A stretch of 64,000 nt of DNA from Rhea pennata (lineage: Eukaryota > Chordata > Aves > Rheiformes > Rheidae), in the NCBI RefSeq assembly GCF_028389875.1, contig NC_084665.1:95275435-95339434 (forward strand), given 5' to 3'. Positions within the stretch are counted from its first letter, which is position 1; every line of letters begins with the position of its first letter. The notes beneath the pieces were generated by a model. That model was not told the origin of the DNA, did no database searches, and was given only the letters and a program-made list of their open reading frames with translations. Position numbers and translations under genes: made by a program. Positions 50,211-62,779 of this stretch are shown here, one piece after another.

Positions 50211-51435
50211 TCTTGCATTCTGAAAACCAATGTACTGCATATGCATCAAGGCCAGTCCAGAATGGACCCAGTTTTTGGAAGCTAAATCTTTGCCTATGTC
50301 ACTTGTGAGGCTGGGTGCATTTTTTTTTTTTAATTTAAATCCCCTTTTCCCTTCATTGTGGATTAACTTTTGAAAATGACGGGTATACAATTAGCTATAT
50401 TGATTGTATCTCTGCTTATGTCAGAAACAATTTTCTGATATTTGCCTCTAACTGGGCAGGCCACATGATGCATATAGCTTCTGTTCCTTTGATGCATCTG
50501 CTGCTTGTTAACGTGCTGTGTAATGTCAGTATGATTCAGTACATATAGATTGTGTGGAGAAAGACTGTTATGACATACTGTGTAAATTTTTAAGAATCTT
50601 CAGAATTCAGGTGTCAGTGCTGTTGAAAGGAAAAGTCAAGTCTTCAGTGTTTTTTCAATTTACTGTGTTGTGTGCATGGGCTCTTACGTTTCTTGCTGAG
50701 ATGTTAATATATTTATATAAGTTGTTAAATATTTTTCCTATGTCCTACTCAATTCTGTTATGTTAAATACTCAAAGTGCAGTGTAAATTACAGCACTTGA
50801 TTCTTTTTATATTTACAACAAATGTGCCTGGCCAGTAAACTAGCATCTTGTGAAGAGATTGGAAAACCTATTTGTTAATTATCTGCATGAGTCCATTCTA
50901 AAGTGTGTTCTAAATTAGGAAGCACTTGCTGCAGGTAGAACCTGCTTGGTTCTAATTTGCTTTGCTTTAATTCATTTCTAATACTAGTTTACCTATTGTG
51001 CTTGCTGGTTTTGCTTCTTATGACCAAATCCAAGCATTAATCAAGAAGACATTAAAATACTTTTTTCCATTCATAAGCCTGGTTTGGATAGTTCTTTTAC
51101 TGAAGGAGTTTCCTTCCCCCCCCCCCCCCTTTTTTTTTTCCCTGAGGCATATATATTCCAAGCAACTTTGCTATAAAGGAAAGGTCATGCTGTGTTTCCT
51201 TGTTTGGAGTAAACGACACATTACCTTCTTGCTGTGTTGAGATACTGAATTACAGAAATTCAAGAATGGAGATGACAGTAGCCTCTCTTTCAAATACAAG
51301 TTGAGCTTGCTGCGAAACCAAATTTAAGTGTTGCAGTTAGAAGCAAAGTGTGGGTTAGTGTCTTAAATCGTATTACTGAAGGGTTCACTTTTTGAGTTAA
51401 TTCAACATTATCTGTAACCTGTAAACTGTAAACTA

Positions 51436-51439
<4 letters not shown>

Positions 51440-51475
<36 letters not shown>
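51440..51475. repeat. Poly(T) tract, 36 bases
   Basis: An uninterrupted T run inside the inferred TMEM30A 3'UTR. Preceded by gtaaactgtaaactattac. Confidence 0.9.
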
Positions 51476-51478
<3 letters not shown>

Positions 51479-52054
51479 TGATGCACAGAAATTGTAATGT
51501 ATATGGTGGAGATCACTTTATATGCAGCAGGCTTGATAAAGAATTAAATATATATTTAAAAAGAACTAATAAATTCTGCAAACAATTTACTAAGATTTTA
51601 TTTTGTTCTTTAAGGTGCATTTGGTTCACCTGTGTAAAAACATCAAGTGTGAATATGATTCAGGCAAGTTATATTTCTGGGGTTGCATATTTGTTATAAG
51701 GTATTTCTTCATAGTATCATTGCTCAACATCTAACTACCTTCTAAAATAGTACTGTATTCATTTATCATGTGCGCTTGTGACCATTTTTTACTGAATTAT
51801 TTCTTTTGTGTAATCTTACAAGCTAGCAGTTTTAGTATTTAAGTTTGTATGAACCGTGGAATGAGGCTAGCTTTCCATAACTGCATATAATAATTTATTT
51901 GCATAATATAGTGATGCAGCATAGGGCTTTTAACATCTAAAAGACTGTTTAAGATTCTACAGTGTTGTATTTATATGCTGCTGGAGTTATAGAATAAGAG
52001 TATGTAACTTTGATATTTGTATATCGCAAAGCAGAAAATTCGCACAAAATGCTA

Positions 52055-52060
52055 AATAAA
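52055..52060 (+). terminator. TMEM30A: Poly(A) signal AATAAA (candidate TMEM30A end)
   Basis: Canonical hexamer about 1.85 kb after the stop codon, with T-rich sequence following. The actual cleavage site is unproven. Confidence 0.55.
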
Positions 52061-52080
52061 CTGGCTTTTATCTGTAGAGT

Positions 52081-53049
52081 AGTTGCTAGTCCAGAACTTA
52101 CTGAGCAAGCAAGGGGACGTCTCTCAATTACTGATTATTAACATATTCTGATTTTTAAGCTGAGTGTTTGAATGAAGCAAAATATACGTACGCTTAAAGT
52201 GACATAATTTCCGTCTTTTTTTCAAGTAGGGAGTGCTGCCTTTTGGGCTGCATTCAAAATTAGAAAAAATTTTTCCATCTCAAAATATTTTCAATACCTT
52301 ATCTTTGTAGTAAATGTAACTGTCAGTGCTTCTCTGATCTTCTCAATGTACCGTCTTCTTAGTGCACCAAGATAAGTATTGCTGTTTCCTTTTTGCTACA
52401 ATTAAAATTTTTTGTCTACAAGTCTATAGCAGTAAATACTTGTTCCGCAATATGCCTGACAAGCTTAAAATGCCTCTAAAACCCTAAAATGCCAGATGAA
52501 ATTGGTGAACTCTTCACCTGTTCTCATTTGTCATGGTGTCACACTGATAATTTAACTTTCATGATACTTGACTTTTTAAATTTTTTTATAAATTGCCCAC
52601 ATGTAGTCTGTTTAAAGATCAAACCACAGTGACCCTAATAGCTGCCCCTTCTCAGGGCAGTGTTCAGTGTCCTGTTTTTGGATTTTACTGCTTGCAACCT
52701 GATTCTTTAGTGGCATCTTTCAGAGGCATTTGCTACCAGGGTTCACTCAGAATAGAAAGAGCAATACTTCTCATCTCTGGATGCTAGTTGTGTGCTTTTC
52801 GAATCCATTCAGCCGAGGCAGGGCCTGAAGTGTGAGAGATAGTAAGCTTCCTGGAGGCTGCTGTTGGCATGAGGAGCCTGCTTATAAATGAATCTTTCCT
52901 GGAAAGTATAATTTGGGAAGCTGAGATACAGCCTTCTCTTCTGCAAAAGCTCTACAAATACATTCTTTTGTGTGAGACCCACTTCCTAAGCACTGTTCCA
53001 GTCTCTCTTTAAAATCTTCATATTGGTAACAAAGCAATTTGTCACTTCA

Positions 53050-53081
<32 letters not shown>

Positions 53082-56000
53082 CCCTATATCAGGCTAGTTG
53101 GGAGTTGTCAGTTGGGTTTGTCTGAGACAGAACAAAGAGAAATGAGAAGGCTACTTCAGAGCCTTTACCTCCCAAGGTGGCATTGGTACAGAAACTAGAT
53201 ACTCAGCGCCCTGATTTTGCTTTCATAATGAAAGCAAGGCCTTGACAAATGCAAGCCTTGTCCTTTTTCATTTTTTTTTCTAGTGTCAAGTAACATCTGC
53301 AAGCATATATGTATCTGATTCACTGTTCTGTTTGATTGAGTCAATGTGATTAGTGTTAGGATTGGATTCAACAGCATGCATTAGTGACTGTGCCTTTTTC
53401 TCTGTGCTACTTGCAGTGGGAAGATGAGGGTTATAGTGTGTGTAGACACACAAATGTCCAAGATCCATCTGAAATGAGCATCTAGTGGAAAGATGTGATT
53501 AAGCCTAAAGCAGAATGTACACAGATAGTTTTGAAAAAAAAAATAAATACTGATTGTAACGCAACCACTGAAGACAACAACTGTACAGTAATCTGGAGGT
53601 ACTACAAATGGATCTAATTCTTAAAGTTTCTATAACAAGAATACGATTTTTGATCATCTTGCTTGAAAAAAATCAATCCCATGAGGGTTTTGCATTGTGC
53701 ATTGACCTAATCAGTGAAGATTAGGAAGAAAAAAAAAAAGAAAAAAAAAAAAGCCAAACTTATTCCATGTAAATTGGAGACAAGGTGAGAAATGAAGTGA
53801 AATAAATAGACTGACTTTCTCAAATAAGAGCACAAAAATGGTTATCTAGTATTGTCTGTGTTAAACAGCCTTTCAGAAATTCTCAGCATGCTCCAATTAG
53901 GAGAAAAAAATGTAAAAATTTCTGTCAGTTTTGTTCTTGACTGTCTTCAGCAGCAGCATGGTCAGTTAATGGAAGAGGCTTACCTACTACTGCTTCCAGC
54001 AGCATGAAAACTGATTCCAAGACAGAAAGCCTGTTTGAGTGCCATGATTCTGACTTGGTGACTTTTCAGTATTAACTTTACCTCTGATCAGCATAATTCC
54101 ATCTATGCCAAAATGTGAAGTCTAACCTTACTTGACAGTTTTTATTTAGACAGAAGTGCATTAGGGTATCACCTGCTAACAACTAGTATCTTTATATAAT
54201 CTGAGTCACAAATAAGAAACCATCTTCTTCTAAGCCTCTCACTTCAAATACACTCAATCTGTTTTGAAATCAAATAATACTGTAGGTTACTCTTGCCATC
54301 ATTTTAGTTTATGCCAACTGCTACTACAAAGTCTGAGGTTGCTGTCAAAAATGATCTAGTTCATTTCCTTTGGGGAATAAAATGAGTAGCTATAAAAGCA
54401 TGAATCAATAATTATTGAAGCTCAGGAAGTTTTAAAAATGTTTTAATTGATTTGAAACAAAATGGGAGGAGTTCTCTCCTGTGAGCCATTGTTTCAGATA
54501 AGATGACCTGAAAGAAGCGATGAAAACAAACCAGGCTGGTTCCTGACTTACTCAACTCAAGCAGTGGATTGTGCCCAGATTTTTACCCCTCCCCCCCCCC
54601 CAAAAAAAAAAGTGACATGTTTTAAAGAGTGTTGGAGAGCCAGGAATGTAATTAATTGTTATGAAAATGGGAAAGATTGGACCATGGCAATTTTGGAAGA
54701 AACGAGAATGCAATTGCTTGCAGGTTTGCCTAGTGAGGTCCAGAGTTAGGCAGCCGAAGTTAGTATATGCTTCATAATGGATGTTTGTAAACCTTGAGAA
54801 AAACTCTTCTTTTATCTTTCAGCTTCTTAGGGAATGCGCCGAGGGAGGAAACTTCTAATTATCTTGAAATTAATATTGCTTTTACCATTCTTGTCAAAGT
54901 CTTGTCAAACTCATGCAGCAGAAGTTCTGCTAATAGAAACAAAAGCTCTGTTTAGCTAATGCGGACTGTGATAAGAAGCTTCTGTCTTGAGGAAAACAAA
55001 TACTTTGGGGCGGAAGGGGGAGGAAGGAGTTCTGGATAAATGTTACCTCACAGATACAGGCTACTGGTTTTGGAGGAAGTAGGGCTAGCAGAAAGGTGGC
55101 TTTTATTCTGTTAGTGCACGTGACAGTAGTGTAGTAGTAGTAGACAGTAGTGTTCCCTCTGTGAAATCAGATGGCTATCAGTTTGCTGTTCTGAGGAAAA
55201 TATTCCACTCTGCGTTTTCAGAAGGGACAGAAAGCACTTGAAGGACTTAAATTCTAGCCTCAGACCTAAGAAGATGGTTCCCAGTCTCTCCCTCTTTCAG
55301 CTGGTGCTTGGTTCCAAGCACGCTTGTTAGTGGAGAGAAGTAATAAACAGCCAGCATGCCTTGAAAAATAAGGCTTGTCAATGTTTAGATTACGATGAGT
55401 TTCAGAAACCTGAAAGTTGGAAATGACCGTCATAAATTTTTGAATAGTCTTCAAAACTGTAGGTGATTATTGTTGTGGTAATTAAAGCTCTTAAATCAGT
55501 GTGGTTCAGTACCTGTTACAATTATGTGAGTTGATATAACATCATTGCTGGTAATGTTTACCACTCTTATCAGTTTGCAGTCTTTGTAAATATGAGATAA
55601 TAGCTAAGTTCTACAGAAGAGCCTGCTAAACTTACCTGAATGCATCTCACTTAAACAGTTCTGAGACTTCTTTGTGCCTAACTGGAAAACTAAAAATCCC
55701 AGATGCCCTAGGATAATCCAGCGTGTGACAAATGGAGTTGATGGACTCCACCTTTTTTCACTGTTGAGCTAAAGATTGAGAGCAAGGGATTTCTTAATAA
55801 TTTCTGTTACTTTCTAAACAGTGTTACTTGAACAATGGATTAAATTCTACACAGTCTGAACCTAGAACTGATATACTGCAACTCATTCTGGTGTACATAT
55901 ATTCACAGTACTGTTGGAAAAGCAGGCAGCAAATTCATCCAAGGTACAGAAATAACCTTCCAGTTACTGAATTTTCTCCCCAAGTTCCTCTCTGAAGTTA

Positions 56001-58395
56001 CACTAACAGCTGAGAAGGGGCACCTAGGGATCAAAAATGACCTTACAGTAAAAACTAAATAAATGAATCTCTGGACTGCATCTGTATAAGGAACGTTAAG
56101 TGTGCTTAACCATTTAGAAGCTGATGAAACACTTCCAAAAACAAGTTGAGCCTCTACAGCCTTACTTCTAACAATACCATATTTTATTTTAGGAGGACCA
56201 TATGGTCAGCAGGTGTCACAATTATATATAATCTGGGTGCAGCCTAATCTGACTAGTAATTTTTAAAGTCTTCCCAAGGTGACTCAAATAAAAGTTTTTG
56301 TAAGATCATCAGAGGTAAAGACCTAGATTTTGTTCCTGATGCTTTCAGTGGAAGAGTTGGGAAGAAAACTGGTGTTGGTAGATTATGGAGAAGGAAAATT
56401 GCACTGCTGCTGCTTTGCTAACAGCTTCAAATAAATTTTCTATGTCTCCCATACCTAGGTAGGCTCTCTAATTGCAGAGGTATTGGTCAAGAAGTTATCA
56501 CTATCATCTCCTTTCCTCATATTTTCTGTGCAACTTCCGGATTGTGGTTTGCAGGCAAGGTAGAGGAATAATTAGTTCAAGAATGCTAGTGGAGAACTGA
56601 GTGACTGCTGGCCCCATACTGTTTAGTCTTGGGCAATTCTGGGCTCGGGAAAACACAGACCGTAAAATTCTTATTCAGCTAGTAAAATCGAGGTCCTTTG
56701 AGTGTTAGGAGATGGCTGTGTAGTCTGCACAACTTGTTACTGCCATAATACAGATACTCTATTTAGCTGCAGGTTACCCTGCCACATCTACTCAAGAGTA
56801 GACAGTTGCTTGCTGTCTTCCCAGCACGCTAGCTCAGAAACATGTGAGACACTAAAAGCAGACAGCCTTTGGCAAAATGCCAGAAGGCTACTGCTCTTCT
56901 GTATCTAGGCAGTGTTTAAAGCAGTCTTTCCGAGGAAGCTGTGCCTTTGGTGTAACACGGGGGAAATAATGAACGTAAGTCCCCAAACCTTGAGCTTACA
57001 CTTCGACAAAAAGGTAATATTGTCAAGTTCCTTTATTGTGATGTTAGTGTGTTAAACAACTCAAAATAACCGGTGAACTGATTATACTGGTAAAACATGG
57101 TGTGTTTTTTCTCTTCATGCACAATACAGCCTTTAACTCAGGTAGTTACTTTGTTTGCAAGAAAAATTATCAGTGGGCAGGCAAGCCTTAGGAGGAAGTT
57201 TTAAAAAAAAGGTGGAGGGAAATTCACGTTGGTTAGGTTGACTGTTGACTCTTTTATTTTTATTTTTTTAAAGCAGAGGATTTATTTATCTTCCTATGAT
57301 CATCTTAAGAGGTCAAACCAATTTTTTTGTGACATGTAGTTATTAGTTTACAGATTAACAGTTACATTTTCAATCTTGTTTAGACAAAACTATTAAATAA
57401 CTAGGTTTTGATTAACAGTTTAATTATTTTTCAATAAAATACATGCAAACGTTACTGTAGCCTGATAGGAACAGTAGCTGTTTTTTGCCTCTTAGTTGAA
57501 ATATTCTCACCGTGAGGTTGCAAGTTGCCATTTCTCTTCCTTTCCCTCAAGTTTTCATTTCTTCATAAAATACTCAACACTTGAGACGAGATGTGCTTGC
57601 TCTGAGCAGCCCTTTTGTAGCTTTGATAACCTACATACTATGTTTTAAGTAAGGCCTTTCTCTTGTATAGTGTATTTTGATGGGCAAGAGCACTGAAGCA
57701 CAGATTCAGACAGAGCAGATTATTGTCCACACAGCAAAAACTAAACAATAATTATTTCTCTGGAGATTATGATCCTTTTAGCAGTGTTTAAATGCAACTG
57801 AGTATATGATATCAAAATATGAATATTGTGTACAGAGGATGAAAGATTGGAAGAGTAATGAATAGAAAACTTTTACAGAAGTGGTAATGTATTCTGTGTT
57901 ATTCCCTAAAGCATTGCTCGAGTCTTTGGAAACTGTTAAATAATGTGTTCATGCTCTTCTTTTGTTATAACACGTTTTTTCTCTTCGGTTATGTTTTCTA
58001 AATGGTGTTTTTAGTATTCCACTCAGCTAGAACTACACCTGTGATACCTTTTTATATTTTTAATTGGTTTCTTTTAGAGCACCTCAAAAGACTGCAAAGT
58101 GCTGTGCTTTGAGATACAGTTCTTGCTTCCATACCAAGTTGAGCACTAACTTGCTGTGTTTTGACAAATATTTTTCATCAGGCGGTTTGGCATCTGTGCA
58201 AAAGCAGTACAATGCCAAAATCTTGAGTGCTTTGCAACTGCAGCAAAGCCAGGAAATACTATTCCTGACTGGCTCATATTTCAGTGCAAAGCTGAAGCAT
58301 GAGAAGATGTAATCATGGGGCTGGATCTGCAATGCAGAGGAATAACACAGGTTTGTTGAAATACTTCCATAAAGGGGCAAATAAATTCTTCAGAT
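52081..58395. other. Intergenic region between TMEM30A and COX7A2
   Basis: No gene, RNA gene or intact repeat recognised in about 6.3 kb. Contains T runs (53052-53081), a C/A block (54589-54611), an A/G block near 53730-53752 and a (GTA)n patch near 55127-55150. Open frames are short and without family resemblance. Confidence 0.6.
53052..53081. repeat. Poly(T) tract, 30 bases
   Basis: Uninterrupted T run in the intergenic region. Simple sequence only. Confidence 0.9.
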
Positions 58396-58610
58396 TCAAG
58401 CTGGCCTGCATTTTACACAACTCTAGCATTACTTCACTGTCTTCATCTCTTCCATGAATTTATCAAACTGCCCTTTGGCCCTGTGGAAGTAGCTGGTATT
58501 TGCAAAACCCTGTGGCAACAGGTTCCACAATTTATGCTGTGTTGCGTGTGAGAAAGACCTTTTTTGACCTGCCACTAGCTGACTTAGCTTTTTGTGTGTA
58601 CTTCTTGTGT
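58396..58610 (-). mobile_element. Old, diverged CR1-like fragment
   Basis: The block ccctgtggcaacaggttcca, then a gtgtgagaaagacc-type segment, follows the arrangement of a CR1 3' UTR in antisense but is well diverged from the other copies. It abuts the COX7A2 CpG island. A 137-codon - strand frame across both is a chance fusion. Confidence 0.5.
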
Positions 58611-58619
58611 GGCGTGTGG

Positions 58620-59213
58620 AGGTCGCTGCCGCCGTCCCGGGCTGGCAGCGGGCGCACTGCATGTCACGGCAGCCGTGAGGGTAGCTACCGCAAGATCTTT
58701 CCGGGCCCGAAAGCGGGCCGCTCTCGAGCAACCCGCGCCGAGGCCGAGGGCCCGGGGCCGCGTTTCCTCTCAGGCAGGCGCCGACCCGAAGCCGCCCGCT
58801 CCCGGCCCTGACCGTCAGGGCGGGAGGGGGGGCTCGGCCCACCTGGGCCGCTGCCTGTAAGCGCTGTTTTACTGCGGAAGGGCTGTTGGGGAAGAGAAAT
58901 AGCCAGAATCAGACCAGATGGAAAAAAAGCAGAACCCCCCGCACCCACCCGCACCTTCCCCCACCGCCGCCGCCGCCGCCATCTTCCCCGCGGCGGGCGC
59001 TGCTTCCGCCCCCCCCCCAGCGGCGCCCCCTGCAGGGCCGCGGCGGGGGCCGTCCTCGGGAGGACCGACAGGGTCCGCGGGGCGGCGCTCTAGGCGCGCA
59101 GCGCGGTGGCGTCGCTGGTGGCAGCAGAAGCGGTTGGGGGAGCCGCTTCCGCTTCCGGCTTCCGCCTCCTGTGCCCTTGCTGCCGGCGGGAGGTGACGGG
59201 ACCAGGAGGCGAG
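58620..59213 (+). promoter_or_regulatory. COX7A2: COX7A2 CpG-island promoter and 5'UTR
   Basis: A dense CpG island reaching to about 59450. It has three closely spaced CTTCCG ETS cores (59146, 59152, 59159) within 70 bases of the start codon and a YY1-type gccgccatctt at 58975-58985. ETS sites bound by GABP/NRF-2 are an established feature of nuclear cytochrome-oxidase genes. No TATA box seen. Confidence 0.8.
59146..59164 (-). promoter_or_regulatory. COX7A2: Triple ETS/GABP (NRF-2) motif
   Basis: CTTCCG at 59146-59151, 59152-59157 and 59159-59164, equal to CGGAAG on the - strand. The near-tandem spacing suits paired GABP binding. Confidence 0.7.
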
Positions 59214-59231
59214 ATGTGGCGAAACCTGCTG
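59214..59231 (+). CDS. COX7A2: COX7A2 coding exon 1
   Basis: Only six codons (MWRNLL). The donor ctg|gtgcgg at 59232 is phase 0. The ATG in gcgagATGt is the first in frame with the downstream exons. Confidence 0.9.
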
Positions 59232-60262
59232 GTGCGGAGCGAAGCGGGGCCGGGGGGAGCGCGGGGTCGGTCCGTCTGTGTGTCCCTGCCTGCAGGGCGG
59301 AGCGCAGCCCCCGGGTCCCTGCCGGGGGGTGGTGGTTGGGGGGGGGGTCAGTTCTTGGCCCAGTTGCTGCAGTTAGTGATGGTGCGTGGTGTGACGGGGG
59401 TTATCCCTGTGCTACCATAACGTATATTTCACTTTTTACGTTCCTAAGTTTAAAGAGAGAGTTTTTATAGTGTGATTATTTGCGGGGGGTGGAAGTGGTG
59501 GGAGGTAATATTCTGTTACTCGCAGCTTTCTGGAAGTGCATCCTATAGTCACATTTTATTGGCAATAATTTTGAAGGAAAAAAAAATGATAATTTTAAGA
59601 ACTTATAGGTACAATTCATTCTTAATTTTGAGACTTGAGCTGTTAATGAAAACAGACTTCTAGCCATTGGAAGAATTATACAGTAGAAGCTACATGTTTT
59701 TAGTGGTCTGTCCTGTGATAAAGAGTACCTACATGATCTGCTTACAGAAACAGGTTCTAGCTTAGGACAAAGCAGAATGCCTTTCAATGTTTGGATTTGT
59801 TTTGTTTGTTTGTTTGTTTGTTTGATTGGGTTTTTTTAGATCTGTTAAGGTTATGCTGCAGGTTCATAAATCTGTTGTTTCATATTGAAAACAAATATTT
59901 TCATTTTTTAAATAGGTAAGTAGCTAATCAGTCTCTTATTTATGTTGGAAGATTGATTTGTGAAGTTTTTTAAAAAGAATCTTCCATTTTTCTTTGCTGT
60001 CTTTTTGTATCTTGATTTTAAAAGAAAATTTCTTTTTCAGTGTGGCTGTATCTGAAAAAGATTACTGTTTTTGAAACACTATTTATCTTTTGTTTTAGGC
60101 CCTTCGCCAGATTTCCCAGAGGACCATAAGCACTGCTTCACGCAGGCAAATTGAAAATAGAGTTCCTGAGAAGCAGAAGCTTTTTCAGGTACTGAGTGTT
60201 CACTGATAATGCAATATTAGTAGAATACCAAAATTTAGTAGAACATAATTGTATATTTTCTT

Positions 60263-60299
<37 letters not shown>

Positions 60300-62616
60300 A
60301 CTAAAAGCTCGCTTCATGTCTCTGTTAAATCCTTGATTCAGTTGTATGACTACAGTGTTTGAAATCAGGAGAGCAAATTATTTTGTACAGAAATTAATAG
60401 TATTTGAAACTGCATAACTTGACTTGCCCATGGTGTAGGGATTTTTACTCTGTGAGATTTATTACCTGATTTTCTTAAGAGCGATTGGTACTGTACGAAG
60501 GTATAGATAAAGTACTCTGAAATGGGACGGGGGATTATTTTCTAAGAACAAATGGAGAAAAACAGCAAGTGAGAGGATAGAAGTATAATGAAAAAACAAA
60601 CCTCCTATCTTGTAGATGCATCCACAGCTGATAGATGAGCCTCATAATCCGTAATGAGGATGTGGTAGTAATATACTTCTCAGTTATAAATATAGTAAAG
60701 ATCTTAAAGGATTGGATTCATTCCTAGAAAAATAATGAATCTTTAAAAATAAATTTGGAATCATCTCTTCCTACTCAGTAGGCTGTTTAGTGAGAACTGG
60801 TGGTTCTTCATATGCTAGAGCAGTGGATGTTCAAGAGTGTACTCACAACTGCGAGCCTTAGCCTGGAGCAGTACCTTCATACTGAGGTTAGAGTAGGCTG
60901 GGCTTCAGCAATGGTAAGGAGAAAAGTATGTGTTACAAGCCTTAGTTTAATAGATTTTATATCTTGTTGCTTTCCTTTCCTCTGAAAGAGAAAGCCGGCC
61001 TTCTTTGGATGCTACAAGGAGAGCGCAGTGTTTATTGTGAGCTAACAGGGAGCAGAATGCTGGCTACAGGAGAGGTCGGAGGTTCTGTTTCTGCTGATGG
61101 AGTTCTTTAGGCTTATCTCAGTCACTTGGCTGACCACAAACTCTCTCTTCCTCCAGTTCCTTTCCTATGTGATAGCAAGTTAAACTGGGTTAGGATGCAG
61201 ATCACCAGCACAGATCAAGACACAGTTTTGAATTTCAGGGCAATCTAAACTTGCTGGCAAGGACAAAGATCATGTAGATCTGGTGTTTACAGTGTCTAAC
61301 TTCAGATGGAATAAACCGATTTTCTGTATGATACCAGGAAACTGGTAACAGCAGAGGCCTTCCCCTTGCTGCTAGTGTGCACCTGTGAGGGCTGGTAACT
61401 GGTGTCAGCATCTCCTATGTGCTAGTTCATAGTACTGTTACTATACTTCCATAGCAAGCAATCACCTGATACTGGAGCGAAAATTTGAAAGACAAGGCTG
61501 AATCTCAAATGAGATTTTCAAGATTTTCAAAATTGTTTGGGTGAAGGGAAGATAACTCTAAAAAGTAATCATTGTTCTGGGTATCTTTAGTTATATACAT
61601 TTGATTTTGCAAGAACTGCATTTAAATAACACGTTTTTTTCTCACTTGCTCCCATTAGGAGGATAATGGCATTCCAGTGCATCTTAAAGGTGGGGTAATG
61701 GATTCTCTGTTGTATAAAGTCACCATGGGTATTGCAGTTCTTGGTAAGGCTAATACTAAAATATTTACTATTTGCTGCATTCTCCAACATGCTAATATTA
61801 AAATATTTACTCTTTGGTACGTTTCCTCTCTAAATCAGTTAGGCAGCTCTTCTAATCTGTTCTTTAGAACAGGAAAAGTGCTTTTGTAGACGGAAATAAG
61901 AGTACAGAATGCTGGAAGTCCTTTATTTGTTTATTTATTTTTAATTTAGCTTTTCATCTAAAGCCTTTCTTTCCCTGGCTAATTGTACTATGTACTGCAG
62001 ACTCCTTCAGAATTCATGTAATAGATTAGACAAAGCTGGAACTACTTAGTTTATTTTGAAAAGGGGTAAAATGTAATGATGGCATCTATGCATCAGCAGC
62101 CTGATTCTTCTTAGTGCTAAGTGAAACTTGCATTGCTGAGGCTTCACATGCTGTGAAACTAGGAGAATATATCCAAATTTTGTGATGATGTCTGTGTGGA
62201 TCTGTAATCGCCTCTAGAAAAGCTATATTGCTGTAATGGATTTTGTTCAGTTATCTTAGGAATGAATAATCAATATTTTATGATTATCTATGTAGCTTCT
62301 ATAAACATGAATTCAACCCTCTTCCCCCCCCCCAATTTATTTTCATGTAGTCTAGAGAGAGCTGTTTAAGATTTTTTTTCCCCTGAAAGCCAGTAAATCA
62401 CTAAAAATAGTTGAGACATGGTTGTGGAAATTTGTTGTGTCTGAATTCAAGCTGCTTGTTATCAGTATTTCTTCAATAACAGACTGGGAAATGAATGCTG
62501 ACTAGAAGCAAACTGTGTTTACCATTCTGAAAATATCTTTTTTGTCTCCTACTTTAGGAACGGGCTATGCTCTTTATGAGCTGACTGTAGCATCAATGCC
62601 CAAGAAACAGAAGTGA
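59214..62616 (+). CDS. COX7A2: COX7A2, cytochrome c oxidase subunit 7A2, complete gene
   Basis: A small nuclear-encoded subunit of respiratory complex IV in the inner mitochondrial membrane; the 7A2 form is the broadly expressed (liver-type) isoform. Coding joins: 59214-59231, 60099-60188, 61659-61743, 62558-62616; 252 bases, 83 residues, the same length as the human protein from memory. The start MWRNLL-ALRQISQRTIS is a basic, Ser/Thr-rich mitochondrial presequence of about 20-25 residues. It is followed by the family segment VPEKQKLFQEDNGIPVHLKG, one membrane segment (about 50-72) and a Lys-rich tail ending PKKQK. All splice joins keep frame with GT-AG ends. The isoforms COX7A1 and COX7A2L differ in the presequence and length. 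Confidence 0.96.
59232..60098 (+). other. COX7A2: COX7A2 intron 1
   Basis: Contains the right half of the CpG island and a (TTTG)n microsatellite at 59797-59824. No coding sequence recognised. Confidence 0.9.
59797..59824. repeat. (TTTG)n microsatellite
   Basis: About six TTTG units inside COX7A2 intron 1. Confidence 0.85.
60099..60188 (+). CDS. COX7A2: COX7A2 coding exon 2
   Basis: Thirty codons, phase 0: ALRQISQRTISTASRRQIEN and RVPEKQKLFQ. It covers the end of the presequence and the start of the mature protein. Acceptor tgttttag, donor cag|gtactg. Confidence 0.96.
60267..60297. repeat. Poly(A) tract, 31 bases
   Basis: Uninterrupted A run 79 bases after COX7A2 exon 2, in intron 2. Confidence 0.9.
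61659..61743 (+). CDS. COX7A2: COX7A2 coding exon 3
   Basis: Encodes EDNGIPVHLKGGVMDSLLYK and VTMGIAVL, plus one base of a Gly codon: the first part of the membrane segment. Acceptor cccattag, donor cttg|gtaagg. Confidence 0.96.
61749..61818. repeat. Imperfect 42-base direct repeat after COX7A2 exon 3
   Basis: gctaatactaaaatatttac at 61749 recurs as gctaatattaaaatatttac at 61791. A small local duplication just inside intron 3. Confidence 0.8.
62558..62616 (+). CDS. COX7A2: COX7A2 coding exon 4 (last)
   Basis: Completes the split Gly, then TGYALYELTVASMPKKQK and TGA at 62614-62616. Acceptor ctactttag. Confidence 0.96.
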
Positions 62617-62751
62617 TTCCAGCTCAAGATGCCTTGGTGGCTAGCATCTCTTCGTCCAATTCCAGTGACTATGGTCATGGCTTATATTTGTTATAAGCAG
62701 CTGACGTAATGTTTGGAATCGCTATTTAATTGTAACATGTTTACTGCAGTT

Positions 62752-62757
62752 AATAAA
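62752..62757 (+). terminator. COX7A2: COX7A2 poly(A) signal AATAAA
   Basis: In ttaataaagc, 136 bases after the stop, followed by a GT-rich stretch (tttgtggtggtctgg) that suits the downstream element. The compact 3'UTR fits a small abundant mRNA. Confidence 0.85.
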
Positions 62758-62779
62758 GCAATTTTTACATTGCTTTGTG

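Larger units (their letters stand above)
50211..52080 (+). other. TMEM30A: TMEM30A 3'UTR (extent inferred)
   Basis: A+T-rich sequence with frequent TTTA/TGTA elements, ending at the best poly(A)-signal context, gctaaataaactgg (AATAAA 52055-52060). An earlier hexamer at 51568 could give a shorter form. Includes a poly(C)/poly(T) block (51116-51139) and a 36-base T run. Confidence 0.6.

Noticed and set aside
58429-58842. 137-codon - strand frame upstream of COX7A2
   Set aside because: It joins CpG-island sequence to a decayed CR1-like fragment; the frame is fortuitous.
58886-59470. 194-codon + strand frame over the COX7A2 promoter
   Set aside because: Pro/Arg/Gly-rich translation of the island in a frame different from COX7A2; no support for translation.
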